A DNA stretch of 64,000 nucleotides from Mycobacteriales bacterium (GCA_036497565.1 DASXJE010000147.1:39678-103677), one strand, 5' to 3'. Positions 46,683-58,413 are shown, numbered from the stretch's first letter. Program-made: numbers and translations. The notes: generated from the sequence alone by a model not told the origin.

Positions 46683-47923
46683 CGCCCGGCTCCCCCCAGC
46701 GCGGCGCGCAGCGGAGCGGCGAGATCGCCGCGGTCCGCCACCGCGACGCCGTCGAGCGCCAGCCACCCGGCGAGCGACCGCAGCTCGTCGGCGAGCGGCC
46801 CGACGGTGTCGCCGGCCGGATGTCCGTCCTCGGCGTACGCCGCCTGCACCCGCAGCACGCCCGCCGCCCGGTCGGCCTTCAGGTCGACCCGGGCCACCAG
46901 TCGGTCGCCGAGCAGGAACGGCAGCACGTAGTAGCCGTGCACCCGCTTCGTCGCCGGCGTGTAGATCTCCAGCCGGTAGCGGAAGCCGAAGAGCCGCTCG
47001 GTGCGGCTCCGCTCCCAGATCAGGGAGTCGAACGGCGAGAGCAACGCCCGGGCCCGGATCCGCCGCGGCAGCCGGGCGCCGGGCCACAGATAGCCGGTGG
47101 CCCGCCACCCCTCGACGGCGACCGGGACGAGTTCACCGGCCTCGACCAGCTCGTCCACCCGCGTCCGCGACTCATCCAGTCGGAGTCGGAAGTAGTCGCG
47201 CAGGTCGCTCTCGGTCGCGACCCCGAGGCTCCGCGCGGCGATCCGGACCAATGCCCGCTGGGCGTCCTCGCGACTCGGCGTCGGAGCGTCGAGCACCGCC
47301 GCCGGCAGCACCCGCTCGGTCAGGTCATAGACGCGGGCGAAGTTGGGACGGGCGGCGGTCGTCACGACCCCGGTGTAGAACAGCCACTCGAGCGCCGTCT
47401 TGCCGTCATGCCAGTCCCACATCGTGCTCGGCCGTTTGCGGGGCACGTCCACCGCCCCGGCAGACATCGGCCCCTGCTCGGCGACCATCTCGCGGACCCG
47501 GCTGATCAGCCCGGGGCGGTCGCGGGCCAGCTGCTGTACGCCGTCCCAGGCCTCCTCGGCGGCGCGCTGCATGCGCCACCGCAACAGCGGGTGACAGGCC
47601 AGTGGCAGCAGGGACGCCTCGTGCCCCCAGTATTCGAACAACTCCCGCCGGCGCCCGCCCCAGCTCAGCCGGTCGAGCAGGGGGCGCGGGTAGGGGCCGA
47701 GCCGGGAGAACATCGGGAGGTAGTGCGACCGGGTCAGCACGTTGACCGAGTCGATCTGCAACAGGCCCGTGCGGTCGAGCACCCGACGCAGATGCCGGGC
47801 GTCGACCCGCCCCACCGGCCGGGGATCGGCGAAGCCCTGCGCGGCGAGCGCGATCCGGCGGGCCAGCGCGGCCGAGATCCGTTCGGTGGGGACGCGCGCG
47901 GCGGGGACGGAGACGGCGGACAC
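46679..47923 (-). CDS. YcaQ/AlkX-like winged-helix DNA glycosylase
   Basis: A 414-residue protein of the HTH_42 / YcaQ family, which unhooks interstrand crosslinks and alkylated bases. The catalytic Q-x-D motif reads LQIDSVNVL near residue 53, preceded by helices and followed by LTRSHY and YWGHEASLLP; winged-helix modules follow through the C-terminus. The GTG at 47923 is used; a TTG two codons earlier is the only longer option. There is no Shine-Dalgarno. It is divergent from dedA. Confidence 0.83.
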   Translation of the reverse strand: MSAVSVPAARVPTERISAALARRIALAAQGFADPRPVGRVDARHLRRVLDRTGLLQIDSVNVLTRSHYLPMFSRLGPYPRPLLDRLSWGGRRRELFEYWGHEASLLPLACHPLLRWRMQRAAEEAWDGVQQLARDRPGLISRVREMVAEQGPMSAGAVDVPRKRPSTMWDWHDGKTALEWLFYTGVVTTAARPNFARVYDLTERVLPAAVLDAPTPSREDAQRALVRIAARSLGVATESDLRDYFRLRLDESRTRVDELVEAGELVPVAVEGWRATGYLWPGARLPRRIRARALLSPFDSLIWERSRTERLFGFRYRLEIYTPATKRVHGYYVLPFLLGDRLVARVDLKADRAAGVLRVQAAYAEDGHPAGDTVGPLADELRSLAGWLALDGVAVADRGDLAAPLRAALGGAGR

Positions 47924-48018
47924 GCACAAAGCGTCTCAGCACCCACCGACAACCGCCTGGGCGCGACGCCGCTCCCAACCGCGCTCGATCATGGGCGGGC
48001 CTCGGGCACTATGGGTGC

Positions 48019-48678
48019 GTGGTCTCGTTCGAGCATTACCTCCAGGTCATCGGCGACGCCGTGGGCGTGTGGCTCTACGTCATCGCCGGCGCGCTGGCCT
48101 TCGGCGAGGCCGCGATCCTGATCGGACTGGTACTCCCGGGCGAGACCGCCCTGCTGGTCGCCGGCTACTTCGCCCACCAGGGCGTGCTGAGCCTGCCTGT
48201 CATGATCGTGATCGCGGTGGTCTGTGCCATCGTCGGTGACTCGGTCGGCTACGAATTCGGCCGCTGGTTCGGCCCCTCCCTGCGCAGCTCGCGGATCGGC
48301 CGGTTCGTCGGAGAGGACCGGTGGAACAACACCGACGCCTTCATCCGCCGGCACGGCGGCAAGGCCGTCCTGCTCGGCAGAACGGTCGCCATCCTGCGCG
48401 CGCTGGTGCCGAGCATGGCCGGCATGGCCCGCATGCCGTACCGGACTTTCCTCCCCTGGAACGCCCTGGGCGGGCTGATCTGGGGCACCGCCTGCGTCAC
48501 GCTCGGCTACGCGTTCGCCGCGTCCCTGAGCACGGTGTCGCGCTATCTCACGTGGGGACCCATCCCGATCTTCGTGATCCTCATCGCAATCCTCGTCTAC
48601 CGCAGGATCCGGCGGCGGCGCCGGGAGCGGCGCGAAGAGGCGGCGAAAGACTCCACCGAGCAGAGCACGTCGAGATGA
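48019..48678 (+). CDS. DedA family membrane protein
   Basis: A 219-residue DedA/VTT protein with the usual re-entrant loops and membrane helices. Key words are GEAAILIGLVLPGE (residue 29 on), the second-domain GRTVAILRALVPSMAGMARM (about 120-140) and a basic C-terminal tail. DedA proteins include undecaprenyl-phosphate and other lipid flippases. GTG 48019 has no Shine-Dalgarno; CACTAT lies 6 nt upstream, fitting leaderless initiation. Confidence 0.9.
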   Translation: MVSFEHYLQVIGDAVGVWLYVIAGALAFGEAAILIGLVLPGETALLVAGYFAHQGVLSLPVMIVIAVVCAIVGDSVGYEFGRWFGPSLRSSRIGRFVGEDRWNNTDAFIRRHGGKAVLLGRTVAILRALVPSMAGMARMPYRTFLPWNALGGLIWGTACVTLGYAFAASLSTVSRYLTWGPIPIFVILIAILVYRRIRRRRRERREEAAKDSTEQSTSR

Positions 48679-48708
48679 GTTCGCGGCCACGGACGTAGGG
48701 TGTGCGCC

Positions 48709-49692
48709 GTGTCCTCCCCGACCCTGCACCGACGAGGTCCGCGCACCGCGGCCATCCTGCTCGCCGGCCTGGTGACGACGATCGCCGGCTGCGCCGCCCG
48801 GCCGGCGGCGCACACCACCCATGCCGCGGCCGCACCGACCAGCAGGACGGCCACCGCGACCCCCCGCCCGACGGCCACCCGGCACCGGCCGGCGGCCCGC
48901 CGCCCGTCGGCGACACCGAGCCGGGCACACCGCCGACCGCACCCGGTGGCGACGACGAAGCCGCCGGCGCCGACCCACCCGCCGCGTCCGCGCCGGACCG
49001 CCGTCCATCGGGCGGTCGCCACCACGCCGCCGCCCAAGCCCAAGCCGAAGCCGACCCACCGGCCCGCGCCGCCGCCCGCGCCCAAGCTGCTGCCCGACCT
49101 GATGGCCGACACCCACGGCGCCGGCCAGATCGTCGCCGTGACCAACGACGGCGGGGCGGACACCTCCGCCACCGTCACGGCGTACCAGCGCAGCGGCGGG
49201 GCGTGGCACCAGGTGCTGGGGCCCTACCCGGCGCTGATCGGCGCCTCAGGATTCAGCCGGCAGGTCAGCGAGCAGACGGTCGCGTCGCCGATCGGCTTCT
49301 TCACCCTCTCCCAGGCCTTCGGCAACCAGCCCGATCCCGGCAGCGGTCTGCCCTATCGACACGTCCAGTACGGCGACGTGTGGGTCGACCAGTCGTCGTC
49401 GCCGAACTACAACACCATGCAGACCGGCGACTCCGGCGGAGCGGCGGGCACCGGCGAGAAGCTGTGGGAGGTCGTGCCCAGCTACAACTACGCCGCGGTG
49501 ATCGACTACAACCGGTGGCCGAGCACTCCGGGTGCGGGCTCCGCCTTCTTCCTGCACGTCACCAACGGCCGGCCGACCGCGGGCTGCGTCGCGTTGGCTT
49601 CCGAGCACGTGACCGCCCTGCTGCGCTGGCTCGATCCGGGCCAGCACCCGCGCATCGCGATGGGCCCGCACGCCGACGTCCTCGGAATGTAG
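48709..49692 (+). CDS. Lipoprotein with YkuD-type L,D-transpeptidase-like domain
   Basis: A 327-residue secreted protein. An N-terminal signal peptide ends in a lipobox (LVTTIAGC, cysteine near residue 28), then about 95 residues of Thr/Pro/Arg/Lys-rich spacer, then a domain of about 200 residues. Near the C-terminus the words FFLHVTNGRPTAGCVAL hold the His and Cys expected of YkuD L,D-transpeptidases, though the usual S/T-H-G-C is here T-A-G-C, so the family fit is to the YkuD/ErfK-like COG3786 group. It may crosslink or anchor to peptidoglycan. The GTG at 48709 is preferred: TAGGGT is 7 nt upstream. Confidence 0.8.
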   Translation: MSSPTLHRRGPRTAAILLAGLVTTIAGCAARPAAHTTHAAAAPTSRTATATPRPTATRHRPAARRPSATPSRAHRRPHPVATTKPPAPTHPPRPRRTAVHRAVATTPPPKPKPKPTHRPAPPPAPKLLPDLMADTHGAGQIVAVTNDGGADTSATVTAYQRSGGAWHQVLGPYPALIGASGFSRQVSEQTVASPIGFFTLSQAFGNQPDPGSGLPYRHVQYGDVWVDQSSSPNYNTMQTGDSGGAAGTGEKLWEVVPSYNYAAVIDYNRWPSTPGAGSAFFLHVTNGRPTAGCVALASEHVTALLRWLDPGQHPRIAMGPHADVLGM

Positions 49693-49709
49693 GCCCGTAG
49701 GCTCTGCGC

Positions 49710-50246
49710 GTGGCTGATGTGAGCGTGCGGGTCGCCCGCCCCGATGACGTCGACGAGATCGCCCGGATTCAGCGGGAGACCTGGCAGACGGCGTACGCGC
49801 GGTTCATCCCGGAGACCGTCCTCGCCGAGGTGACCCCGGAGCTGGGACGACAACAGTGGGGTGCGGCGGTCAATTCGCCGCCGTCGCCGGAGCACCGGGT
49901 GCTGGTCGCGCTCGAACAGGACACGATCGTCGGCTTCGTCGCCTTCGGGCCGTCGTCCGACGACGACGCGCCGCCGCACACGGGCACCATCTCGACGATG
50001 CTGGTCGAGCCCCGGTGGGGACGGCGCGGGCACGGCAGCAGGCTGCTCGCGGCGTCCGTCGATCACCTGCGGGCCGATCACGCACAGAGCGCGACGGCGT
50101 GGATCCTCGACCGGGACCGCGCGTCGAACGCGTTCTACACGTCGGCCGGCTGGAGTCCGGACCGGACGGCCCGCGCGCTCGACGCGCCCGGCGGCGAGCT
50201 GCGCGAGATCCGGCTGCACACCTCGCTGGTGGACGACGACGGCTGA
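49710..50246 (+). CDS. GNAT family N-acetyltransferase
   Basis: A 178-residue GNAT enzyme: strand/helix pattern from VRVARPDD, the acetyl-CoA binding V-x-P-x-x-x-x-x-G-x-G region as VEPRWGRRGHGSRLL (about residues 98-112), and the C-terminal RASNAFYTSAGW typical of the fold. The acceptor is unknown. The GTG at 49710 has TAGGCT exactly 6 nt upstream and no Shine-Dalgarno, so it is probably leaderless. It converges on the QueA-like gene with 6 bp between. Confidence 0.87.
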   Translation: MADVSVRVARPDDVDEIARIQRETWQTAYARFIPETVLAEVTPELGRQQWGAAVNSPPSPEHRVLVALEQDTIVGFVAFGPSSDDDAPPHTGTISTMLVEPRWGRRGHGSRLLAASVDHLRADHAQSATAWILDRDRASNAFYTSAGWSPDRTARALDAPGGELREIRLHTSLVDDDG

Positions 50247-50252
50247 CGACGT

Positions 50253-51377
50253 TCAGCGACCGGTCCCGGGCAGCAGCAGGTGGACGTCGCCGAACTCGTG
50301 CCAGAGGTAACCGCGGTCGAGGGCGGCCCGGTAGGACTCGCACAGCAGCGCCCGGCCGGCGACGGCTTCGAGCATCGCCAGGTGCGAGGCTTCGGGCTCG
50401 TGCCAGCCGGTCAGGATCCCGTCGACGGTGTCGACTCCGCGCTCAGGGGTCACCACGAGGTCCGTCCAGCCCTGCGCCGGACGCACGCCGCCGCGGCCGT
50501 TGCCGGTCGACTCGAGGGCCCGCACGACCGTCGTGCCCACCGCGATGACCCGGCGACCGTCCCGTCGGGCCTGCGACACCGCCTCCGCGGTCCGCTCCGG
50601 CACCGAGAGCCACTCCGCGTACGGCGGTTCCCCGGCCTCACCGGATGAGACCCCGCAGTGCAGGGTGATCCGCTCGACCTGCACCCCCTTCTCGGCCAAC
50701 CTCCGCAGCAGCCGCCCGGTCAGCGGCCGCCCGGCGCTGGGCATCTCGGCGCTGCCCGGCACGACACCGAGGGCGGTGCGGTACGCCGCGATCGGCCACG
50801 GCGCAGCCACGTACCCGTAGCGGATCGGCTCCCCGAAGGCCTCGAGATGCTCGAGCAGCGGCCGCGGTGTGCACACGGTCGCCTCCCACAGCCGCAACGG
50901 CGCGGCCGCACCCGACGCCGGACCCGCGGCGTGCGGCCCACCGACCTGCAGCTGCGCCCCGCCGGACACCGTCACCACGGCGCCGGCATGGTTCGCCGGC
51001 GACGGGCGGCTGCCGCCCGGCGCCGGACGGCGGAGCTCCACGAGCCAGCGCGACCGGGTGGCCGACAGCGCGGCGGCCGGCGTGTCCCCGGACGCCGGCA
51101 GCACCGTGGAGAAGTGCACCTCGACCGCCTGCCCGTCCGCCGTGCGTCCCGGCAAGCTCGCCGGCAGGGTCTGAGAATCGTTCACGACCACGACGTCGCC
51201 GACCCGCAGCACGTCGGGCAGGTCGGCGGCGCGGCGGTCCTCGATGCCGTCCGCCGACGCGATGAGCATCCGGACCTGATCGCGCGCGACGCGCCGGTAC
51301 TCGGGGGGTGTGGTCGCGATCAGCTCCGGACCGAGGTCGAAGCGGAGCGCCGGCTCACAGGTGAGACAGGCCGTCAC
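50253..51377 (-). CDS. QueA-like S-adenosylmethionine:tRNA ribosyltransferase-isomerase
   Basis: A 374-residue member of the QueA family, which transfers the ribosyl part of SAM to a 7-deazaguanine base in tRNA (queuosine synthesis). Family words: VVVNDSQTLPASL, the HCGVSSGEAGEPPYAEW region, VGTTVVRALES and VDGILTGWHEPEASH. Some differ from true QueA (for example ASLPGR in place of ARLFG), so this is a divergent paralogue. No tgt or queC/D/E/F gene is in this window. GTG 51377 shares GTGA with the upstream SDR stop. Whether it acts on queuosine is open. Confidence 0.78.
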   Translation of the reverse strand: MTACLTCEPALRFDLGPELIATTPPEYRRVARDQVRMLIASADGIEDRRAADLPDVLRVGDVVVVNDSQTLPASLPGRTADGQAVEVHFSTVLPASGDTPAAALSATRSRWLVELRRPAPGGSRPSPANHAGAVVTVSGGAQLQVGGPHAAGPASGAAAPLRLWEATVCTPRPLLEHLEAFGEPIRYGYVAAPWPIAAYRTALGVVPGSAEMPSAGRPLTGRLLRRLAEKGVQVERITLHCGVSSGEAGEPPYAEWLSVPERTAEAVSQARRDGRRVIAVGTTVVRALESTGNGRGGVRPAQGWTDLVVTPERGVDTVDGILTGWHEPEASHLAMLEAVAGRALLCESYRAALDRGYLWHEFGDVHLLLPGTGR

Positions 51378-52072
51378 CGGGCGCCGCCCACCGCGACGAG
51401 GTCGGCGGCGACGTACCGGCCGCCCGGCAGGTCACCGTCGACCAGCCGGCGCAGGCCCGGCACCACCGTCACCGGTTCGGGCCGATCGCTGATGTCCTCG
51501 CCGGGAAACGCCGCGGCGTGCATCCCGGTACGCATGTCGCCGGGATCGACGGCGTAGACGCGCACCGCCTGCTCCTCGGCGCCGAGGACCCGCGCCAGTT
51601 GGTCGAGTGCGGCCTTGCTGGCGCCGTACCCGCCCCACCCGGGGTAGCCCTCGACCGCGGCGTCGCTGCTGAGGGCGAGGATGCGGCCGCGGGCCGCCCG
51701 CAGGGCGGGGAGAGCCTGCTGGACCAGCGCGAGCGGGGCGACGGTGTTGACCTCGAGCACCCGGCGGAAGGCGTCGAGGTCGTAGTCGGCGAGCGGCGGC
51801 AGCGGCAGCGGCGTCGGCCCGAGGCTGGAGGCGTTGAGGACCAGGAGGTCGAGCCGGCTCCCCGCCGCGGCGACGAGCGCCCGGCGGTGCCCGTCGTCGG
51901 CGACGTCGCCCGGGATCGCGGTGACCTCCCCCGGGCCGAGTGACCCGACCGCCCGGTGCAGGTCGGTCGCCGTACGGGCATCGCCGACGACGTGCCAGCC
52001 GTCGGCGGCGAGGTCGGTGGCCAGGGCGAGGCCCAGGCCCTGCGAGGCTCCGGTGATCAGTGCTGTTCTCAT
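51374..52072 (-). CDS. SDR family oxidoreductase
   Basis: A 232-residue short-chain dehydrogenase: GASQGLG at residues 8-14, an NAS variant of NNAG in LVLNASSLG, and the YGASK catalytic pair (about 148-152). Serine of the triad is in ALSSDAAVEG. The protein is slightly short. The start ATG 52072 has no Shine-Dalgarno; CACGCT lies 6 nt upstream on the minus strand. It is coupled by GTGA to the QueA-like gene. The substrate is unknown, and the coupling is the only clue. Confidence 0.85.
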   Translation of the reverse strand: MRTALITGASQGLGLALATDLAADGWHVVGDARTATDLHRAVGSLGPGEVTAIPGDVADDGHRRALVAAAGSRLDLLVLNASSLGPTPLPLPPLADYDLDAFRRVLEVNTVAPLALVQQALPALRAARGRILALSSDAAVEGYPGWGGYGASKAALDQLARVLGAEEQAVRVYAVDPGDMRTGMHAAAFPGEDISDRPEPVTVVPGLRRLVDGDLPGGRYVAADLVAVGGAR

Positions 52073-52128
52073 GATCCGAGCGTGTCAGCGCAGCAGCGTT
52101 ACGGCATCGGGCCGGCGGCGGCCCGCGC

Positions 52129-52179
52129 CTAGGACGAGGGTCCTAGGTCGTCGGCCGACGACGCTGGACCTAGGTCGTC
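52129..52179. repeat. 27-bp-period repeat ending at the response regulator stop codon
   Basis: The last codons of the response regulator duplicate: DDLGPASSA then DDLGPSS-stop (minus strand; copies 52156-52179 and 52129-52152). Both copies hold CCTAGG or GACCTAGG words. It looks like a short duplication that includes the stop codon. Confidence 0.85.
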
Positions 52180-52812
52180 GACCAGCCCGGACCGTACGGC
52201 GTACAGGGCGGCCTGGGTGCGGTCGGCCACGCCGAGCTTGCCGAGGATCGAGCTCACATGCGTCTTGACCGTCTTCTCCGCGAGCGTCAGTTCCCGGGCG
52301 ATCAGCCGGTTGGACAGGCCGCGGGCGATCAGCCGGAGCACCTCGCGCTCCCGCGGGGTGAGCGACGGCTGCCGACCGTCGTGCGGGCCCACACTGGCCA
52401 TCACCGTGGCCGCCACCTGCGGATGCAGCGGCGACCCGCCGGCGTGCACGGTCCGCAGCGCGTCGGCGAGCTCGGCCGGCCCGACATCCTTCAGCAGGTA
52501 GCCGGACACCCCGGCGCGTACCGCCGGCAGCACCAGGTCCTGGCCGGCGTAACTGGTGAGGGCCACGATCTTCACCGCCGGGTGGCTGGCGCGCAGCCGC
52601 CGTATCGCCTCGACACCGGACATGCCGGGAAGTACGAGGTCGAGGACCACGATGTCCGGCTCGACGCTCGGCACCAGAGCCAGCGCCTGCTCTGCCGACG
52701 CGGCCTCGCCCACCACCTGCATGTCGTCCTGAAGCTCGAGAAAGGTCTGCAGCCCCGATCGCACGACCTCGTGGTCGTCGACGAGCAACAAGCGGATCGG
52801 CGGCTCAGCCAC
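52129..52812 (-). CDS. LuxR/NarL-family response regulator
   Basis: A 227-residue response regulator. The receiver domain has acidic residues D12/D13, phospho-acceptor D58 (VVLDLVLPG), T86 and K108 (YLLKDVG). A LuxR-type helix-turn-helix follows at about 145-205 (LTPREREVLRLIARGLSNRLIA). The GTG start at 52812 overlaps the stop of the sensor-kinase gene by 8 bp, so kinase and regulator are coupled. The C-terminus carries a duplicated DDLGPxSS that may be of no consequence. Confidence 0.93.
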   Translation of the reverse strand: MAEPPIRLLLVDDHEVVRSGLQTFLELQDDMQVVGEAASAEQALALVPSVEPDIVVLDLVLPGMSGVEAIRRLRASHPAVKIVALTSYAGQDLVLPAVRAGVSGYLLKDVGPAELADALRTVHAGGSPLHPQVAATVMASVGPHDGRQPSLTPREREVLRLIARGLSNRLIARELTLAEKTVKTHVSSILGKLGVADRTQAALYAVRSGLVDDLGPASSADDLGPSS

Positions 52813-53935
52813 GCGTCACCTCGGCGCAGACGCGGGTGCCCGCGCCGGGCGCGGTGCGGATCACCAGCGTGCCGCCGACCGCCTCGGCCCGTTCGCGCAT
52901 GGACGTGAGGCCCAGTCGGCGCGACGACCGTTCGGTGGCACCGAGGTCGAAGCCCCGGCCGTCGTCGGCGACGCAGAGGGCGATCCGGTCGTCCCGCTCG
53001 GAGAGGGTGATCTCGATCCGAGCAGCCTGCGCGTGCTGGAGCGCGTTGGTCAGCGCCTCGTTGGCGACGTAGAACAGCTCGCGGGCCACCGCCGGCGGCA
53101 GCTGCGGGTCGCCGCTGATCTCGACGGTGACCGCGACGTCGTGCACCCGGCCGACCAGGTCGACCCGCTTGCGCAGCGCCTCGCCGAGTCCTTCGTGGTC
53201 GACGTCGACGGGACGCAATGTCTCGATCAGGATCCGCATGTCGTCACGGGCGGCCGCCGCGAGGGTCCGCAGCCGGCCGATCTGGGTGGCCAGCCGCGGG
53301 TCGACGCCCTCGGCGAGGTGGGTCGCGCTCTCCGCGGTCAGGGTCAGGCCGAACAGGGTCTGGGTCACCGAGTCGTGCAGGTCGCGGGCGAGCCGGGTGC
53401 GTTCCTGCGCCACGGCCAGCTCCCGGGTGCGCTCGACCCGCTGCGCGTTGGCCAGCGCCAACGCGGCGTGCGCCGCGAGGGTCTCGACCAGACGCCGGTC
53501 CTCGATGGTGAAGGACGACCCGTCGGCGCGGTCGGTGAGGTAGAGCTCGGCGAGGATCTCTCCGCCCGCGGCGATCGGTACGCCGAGGAACGCGGCCATG
53601 TCGGGATGGGCGGACGGCCAGCCGGCGAAGCGCGGGTCGGTGCGGATGTCCTCGATCATCACGGTGGCCGGTTCACGGAGCAGGACGCCGAGCAGTCCGT
53701 GCTGGCGCGGCAGTGCGCCGATCGCCTTCCAGGTCGCCCCGTCGATCCCCGCGGTCAGGAAAGTCGCGAAACCGCCGGCGCCGTCGGGCACCCCGATCGC
53801 GGCGTAGTGCGCGCCGACCAGGTCGCGGGCGGCGTCGACGACGAGCCGCAGCACCCGGTCCGAGCGGGGTTCGCCCGCCGCGGCGAGCGCGACGTCGAGC
53901 AGCCGCCGGAGTACGGCGTTGTCGTCGGCACCCAC
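52805..53935 (-). CDS. GAF-domain sensor histidine kinase (HisKA_3)
   Basis: A 376-residue cytoplasmic kinase without membrane helices. A GAF domain (about residues 20-170) senses an unknown ligand, then HisKA_3 with the phospho-acceptor histidine in LARDLHDSVTQTLF (about residue 186), then an HATPase_c domain with ANEALTNALQHA and DDGRGFD. It resembles the DevS/NreB group, and its GAF could bind a cofactor, but no heme ligand is certain. It is co-expressed with the response regulator. Start GTG 53935 has CAGGAT 6 nt upstream. Confidence 0.92.
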   Translation of the reverse strand: MGADDNAVLRRLLDVALAAAGEPRSDRVLRLVVDAARDLVGAHYAAIGVPDGAGGFATFLTAGIDGATWKAIGALPRQHGLLGVLLREPATVMIEDIRTDPRFAGWPSAHPDMAAFLGVPIAAGGEILAELYLTDRADGSSFTIEDRRLVETLAAHAALALANAQRVERTRELAVAQERTRLARDLHDSVTQTLFGLTLTAESATHLAEGVDPRLATQIGRLRTLAAAARDDMRILIETLRPVDVDHEGLGEALRKRVDLVGRVHDVAVTVEISGDPQLPPAVARELFYVANEALTNALQHAQAARIEITLSERDDRIALCVADDGRGFDLGATERSSRRLGLTSMRERAEAVGGTLVIRTAPGAGTRVCAEVTRG

Positions 53936-53962
53936 GCCATCATCCTGTCACCGACGGAGGCT

Positions 53963-56118
<2,156 letters not shown>

Positions 56119-56126
56119 GGAGAAGG

Positions 56127-58337
56127 TCAGCTCGCCGAAGCGGAAGCCGGCTCCTGCGTGGCGTCGGCGTCGGCGGGCACGAGGCTGATCTTGCCGCGGC
56201 CGTCGATCTCGGCGATCTCCACCCGCAGCTTGTCACCGACGTTGACGACGTCCTCGACCTTGCCGATGCGCTTGCCGCGGCCCAACTTGCTGATGTGCAC
56301 CAGACCGTCGCGGCCCGGCAGCAGCGAGACGAAGGCGCCGAACGCGGTGGTCTTGACCACCGTGCCGAGGAAGCGCTCCCCCACCTGCGGCATGTGCGGG
56401 TTGGCGATGGCGTTGATCCGGTCGATCGCGGCCTGGGCGGAGTCGCCGTCCGCGGCGCCGACGTAGATCGTGCCGTCGTCCTCGATCGTGATGCTGGCGC
56501 CCGTCTCGTCCTGGATGCCGTTGATCATCTTGCCCTTGGGCCCGATCAGCTCACCGATCTTGTCGACCGGGATCTTCAGCGTGGTGATCCGCGGCGCGTA
56601 CGGCGACATCTCGTCGGGCTCGTCGATCGCCTCGAGCATCACGTCGAGGATGTGCAGCCGGGCGTCCCGGGCCTGCGTCAGGGCACCGGCCAGCACGTCG
56701 GACGGGATGCCGTCGAGCTTGGTGTCCAACTGCAGCGCGGTGACGAACTGCTTGGTGCCCGCGACCTTGAAGTCCATGTCGCCGTAGGCGTCCTCGGCAC
56801 CGAGGATGTCGGTCAGCGCGAGGTATTCGGTCTTGCCGTCCACCTCGTCGGAGACCAGTCCCATCGCGATCCCGGCGACCGGCGCCTTCAGGGGCACGCC
56901 GGCGTTCCACAGCGACATCGTGGACGCGCAGACCGAGCCCATCGAGGTCGACCCGTTGGAGCTGAGTGCCTCCGACACCTGCCGGATCGCGTAGGGGAAC
57001 TCCTCCTTGCCCGGCAGCACCGGGAGCAGGGCCCGCTCGGCGAGCGCGCCGTGCCCGATCTCGCGCCGCTTCGGCTGGCCGACCCGGCCGGTCTCACCGG
57101 TGGAGTACGGCGGGAAGTTGTAGTTGTGCATGTAGCGCTTGGTGGTGTCCTCGGCGAGGGTCAGGCCGACGCGCTGCTCCATGGAGAGCATGGCCAGCGT
57201 GGTCACTCCGAGGATCTGGGTCTCCCCGCGCTCGAACAGTGCCGAGCCGTGGGTCCGCGGCAGCACCTCGACCTCGGCGGCGAGCCGCCGGATGTCGGTC
57301 GCGCCGCGCCCGTCGATCCGCACCTTGTCGCGCAGGATGCGCTGCCGCACGAGCTTCTTGGTGAGGGCGCGGTAGGCCCCGCTGATCTCCTTCTCCCGGC
57401 CGGGGAACCGCTCGGCCAGCCGCTCCTTGGCGACCGCCTTGATCCGGTCCATCTCGGCCTCGCGCTCCTGCTTGCCGGCGATGGTCAGCGCGGCGGTGAG
57501 CTCGTCGGTCACGGTGTCGGCGACCGCGGCGTAGGAGTCGTCGGCGTACTCCGGGTAGACCGGGAAGTCGGCGGTCGGCTTGGCCGCCTTGGCCGCGAGC
57601 TCAGCCTGCGCGTCGCAGAGCGCCTTGATGAACGGCTTGGCCGACTCCAGGCCCTCCGCGACGACCTGCTCGGTCGGCGCGGTCGCCCCGCCGGCCACCA
57701 GCGCCACCGTGGCCTCGGTCGCCTCCGCCTCGACCATCATGATCGCGACGTCGCCGTCGGCGAGCGTCTTGCCCGCGACGACCATGTTGAAGGTCGCCCG
57801 CTCGAGCTGCTCGGCGTTGGGGAAGGCGATCCACTGGCCGTCGATCAGGGCCACGCGGGTACCCCCCACCGGGCCGTTGAACGGCAGGCCGGCGAGCTGG
57901 GTCGACAGACCGGCCGCGTTGATCGCGAGGACGTCGTAGAACTCCCCGGGGCGCAGCGACATGACGGTCTCGACGACCTGGACCTCGTTACGCAGGCCCT
58001 TGACGAACGACGGGCGCAGCGGGCGGTCGATGAGCCGGCAGGTGAGGATCGCGTCCTGGCTGGGCCGGCCCTCGCGGCGGAACACGCCACCGGGGATCTT
58101 GCCGGCGGCGTAGCCCCGCTCCTCGACGTCGACCGTCAGCGGGAAGAAGTCGAACTGCTCCTTGGGAGCCTTCGACGCGGTCGTGGTGGACAGGACCATG
58201 GTGTCGTCGTCGAGGTAGGCGACGGCGGAGCCGCCGGCCTGCCGGGCCAGTCGGCCGGTCTCGAATCGGACGGTACGGGTGCCGAAGCTCCCGTTGTCGA
58301 TCGTGGCGGTGCTTTCGTGAACGGTGATTTCCGACAC
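56127..58337 (-). CDS. pnp: Polynucleotide phosphorylase
   Basis: A 736-residue 3'-5' phosphorolytic exoribonuclease (and guanosine pentaphosphate synthetase in actinobacteria). Two RNase PH domains (about 1-230 and 320-550) are joined by an alpha linker, then a KH domain with [12 protein letters not shown] (about 588-600) and an S1 domain (about 655-725) with an extra acidic/Ala tail. GTG 58337 has AAGGGA upstream. It lies 220 bp after rpsO with hairpins between, the arrangement in which PNPase or RNase III often process the leader. Confidence 0.97.
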   Translation of the reverse strand: MSEITVHESTATIDNGSFGTRTVRFETGRLARQAGGSAVAYLDDDTMVLSTTTASKAPKEQFDFFPLTVDVEERGYAAGKIPGGVFRREGRPSQDAILTCRLIDRPLRPSFVKGLRNEVQVVETVMSLRPGEFYDVLAINAAGLSTQLAGLPFNGPVGGTRVALIDGQWIAFPNAEQLERATFNMVVAGKTLADGDVAIMMVEAEATEATVALVAGGATAPTEQVVAEGLESAKPFIKALCDAQAELAAKAAKPTADFPVYPEYADDSYAAVADTVTDELTAALTIAGKQEREAEMDRIKAVAKERLAERFPGREKEISGAYRALTKKLVRQRILRDKVRIDGRGATDIRRLAAEVEVLPRTHGSALFERGETQILGVTTLAMLSMEQRVGLTLAEDTTKRYMHNYNFPPYSTGETGRVGQPKRREIGHGALAERALLPVLPGKEEFPYAIRQVSEALSSNGSTSMGSVCASTMSLWNAGVPLKAPVAGIAMGLVSDEVDGKTEYLALTDILGAEDAYGDMDFKVAGTKQFVTALQLDTKLDGIPSDVLAGALTQARDARLHILDVMLEAIDEPDEMSPYAPRITTLKIPVDKIGELIGPKGKMINGIQDETGASITIEDDGTIYVGAADGDSAQAAIDRINAIANPHMPQVGERFLGTVVKTTAFGAFVSLLPGRDGLVHISKLGRGKRIGKVEDVVNVGDKLRVEIAEIDGRGKISLVPADADATQEPASASAS

Positions 58338-58413
58338 GGGTAAAACGTCCCTTCAGCTGTCCCTCACCGGAGGTGACGTCGGGACTTCCCTCGTGCGCCG
58401 GTCTTCGATCGAA

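Noticed and set aside
56295..58343. 682-codon plus-strand frame over pnp
   Set aside because: Low-complexity antisense shadow of PNPase.
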